From positions 1 through 64,000 of the forward strand of contig JACABB010000030.1 of the NCBI GenBank assembly GCA_013376985.1: a stretch of DNA of 64,000 nucleotides, read 5' to 3'. This document shows, in pieces, positions 63,819 through 64,000 of the stretch. The notes beneath the pieces were generated by a model that saw nothing but the letters and a program-made list of their open reading frames with translations, made no database searches and was not told where the DNA came from. Numbering within the stretch: position 1 is the stretch's first letter; every line of letters starts with the position of its first letter. The position numbers were made by a program, and so were the translations under genes. Origin of the DNA: Bacteroidales bacterium. Its GTDB lineage: Bacteria; Bacteroidota; Bacteroidia; Bacteroidales; Tenuifilaceae.

Positions 63819-64000
63819 TTATTTTGATACACTCTTCCAGTCCATCATCGCTTGGGTAAGCTTGGAGGATATCTTTGCGTAATCGCCACCAGAAGCAATC
63901 ATCATTTCTGCTCCTATTTTTTTCCCACTTATGGCCATTTCTGCTACCCGAGCTGCAATTATATGAAACTCGGTATGAAGTTCTTTTACAGTTTTATAAT
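63819..64000 (-). CDS. C-terminus of a chemoreceptor-like protein (CZB-type), cut by the window edge
   Basis: The last 59 codons are visible. The product ends in LHTEFHIIAARVAEMAI...DYAKISSKLTQAMMDWKSVSK. The helical H-x3-H (HTEFH) and the following SGGDYAKISS fit the C-terminal part of a CZB (chemoreceptor zinc-binding) domain seen in bacterial methyl-accepting proteins. The start lies beyond position 64000. The assignment rests on the motif and is tentative. Confidence 0.45.
   Translation of the reverse strand, partial: YKTVKELHTEFHIIAARVAEMAISGKKIGAEMMIASGGDYAKISSKLTQAMMDWKSVSK

Overview
The window is a Bacteroidota chromosome segment, most likely from the Bacteroidales/Marinilabiliales side of the phylum (inference). 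The evidence is low GC, promoters of the TTG/TTTG-N(19-22)-TAnnTTTG type, dihydroorotase and MraY of the Bacteroidota type, a CoaX/outer-membrane-barrel/LptC/PPIase cluster, and many SPII lipoproteins with short charged signal peptides. No rRNA or tRNA gene is visible. Two tandem promoters on the minus strand point off the left edge.

Layout. 0.3-5.6 kb holds housekeeping genes: a DPM1-like glycosyltransferase, dihydroorotase, a GldN-like lipoprotein, aspartate kinase and fructose-1,6-bisphosphatase. 5.7-9.3 kb holds a two-gene restriction-modification-like locus: an Eco57I-type adenine methylase overlapping a PD-(D/E)xK-like protein. 9.7-18.3 kb carries mfd, coaX, a FadL/PorV-like barrel, lptC, a small membrane protein and a SurA/PpiD-like PPIase. 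18.4-23.9 kb is an envelope operon: a large lipoprotein, a DUF5723 barrel, and an OmpA protein with PD40 and four tandem extracellular repeats. 24.0-28.5 kb has three tandem secreted NUC1-family nucleases. 28.8-32.5 kb has a serine beta-lactamase-like hydrolase, SemiSWEET, hemolysin III, DUF2185 and a QueG-like iron-sulfur protein.

32.6-34.0 kb is a compact RiPP-like cassette: a 44-residue precursor with a double-glycine leader, a perfect 14-bp hairpin, then a radical SAM/SPASM maturase. The precursor is short and easily missed. 34.4-50.9 kb is a complete dcw cell-wall/division cluster on the minus strand (mraZ, rsmH, ftsL, ftsI, murE, mraY, murD, ftsW, murG, murC, ftsQ, ftsA, ftsZ), followed by yqeY. 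Upstream of mraZ lie four GTGG boxes with exact 10-bp periodicity, the expected MraZ operator.

51.0-57.1 kb is a defence island: a Bro-N protein, a RloA/RloB pair, a C-terminally truncated DinD-like gene and an AvcD-type anti-phage dCTP deaminase. The last two genes share an homologous ~155-bp leader at almost the same distance from their start codons, with a 29-nt perfectly identical block. This is the main unexplained regulatory or RNA element of the window. 57.4-63.3 kb holds an OB-fold lipoprotein, a MlaE-MlaF-MlaD lipid transport operon, and a MarR / NmrA-like / flavin reductase group. The right edge contains the C-terminus of a chemoreceptor-like protein.

Dispersed palindromic repeats, several with TGTCAT...ATGACA ends, and CGCTAAG/CGCAAAG-rich spacers sit in most of the longer intergenic gaps.
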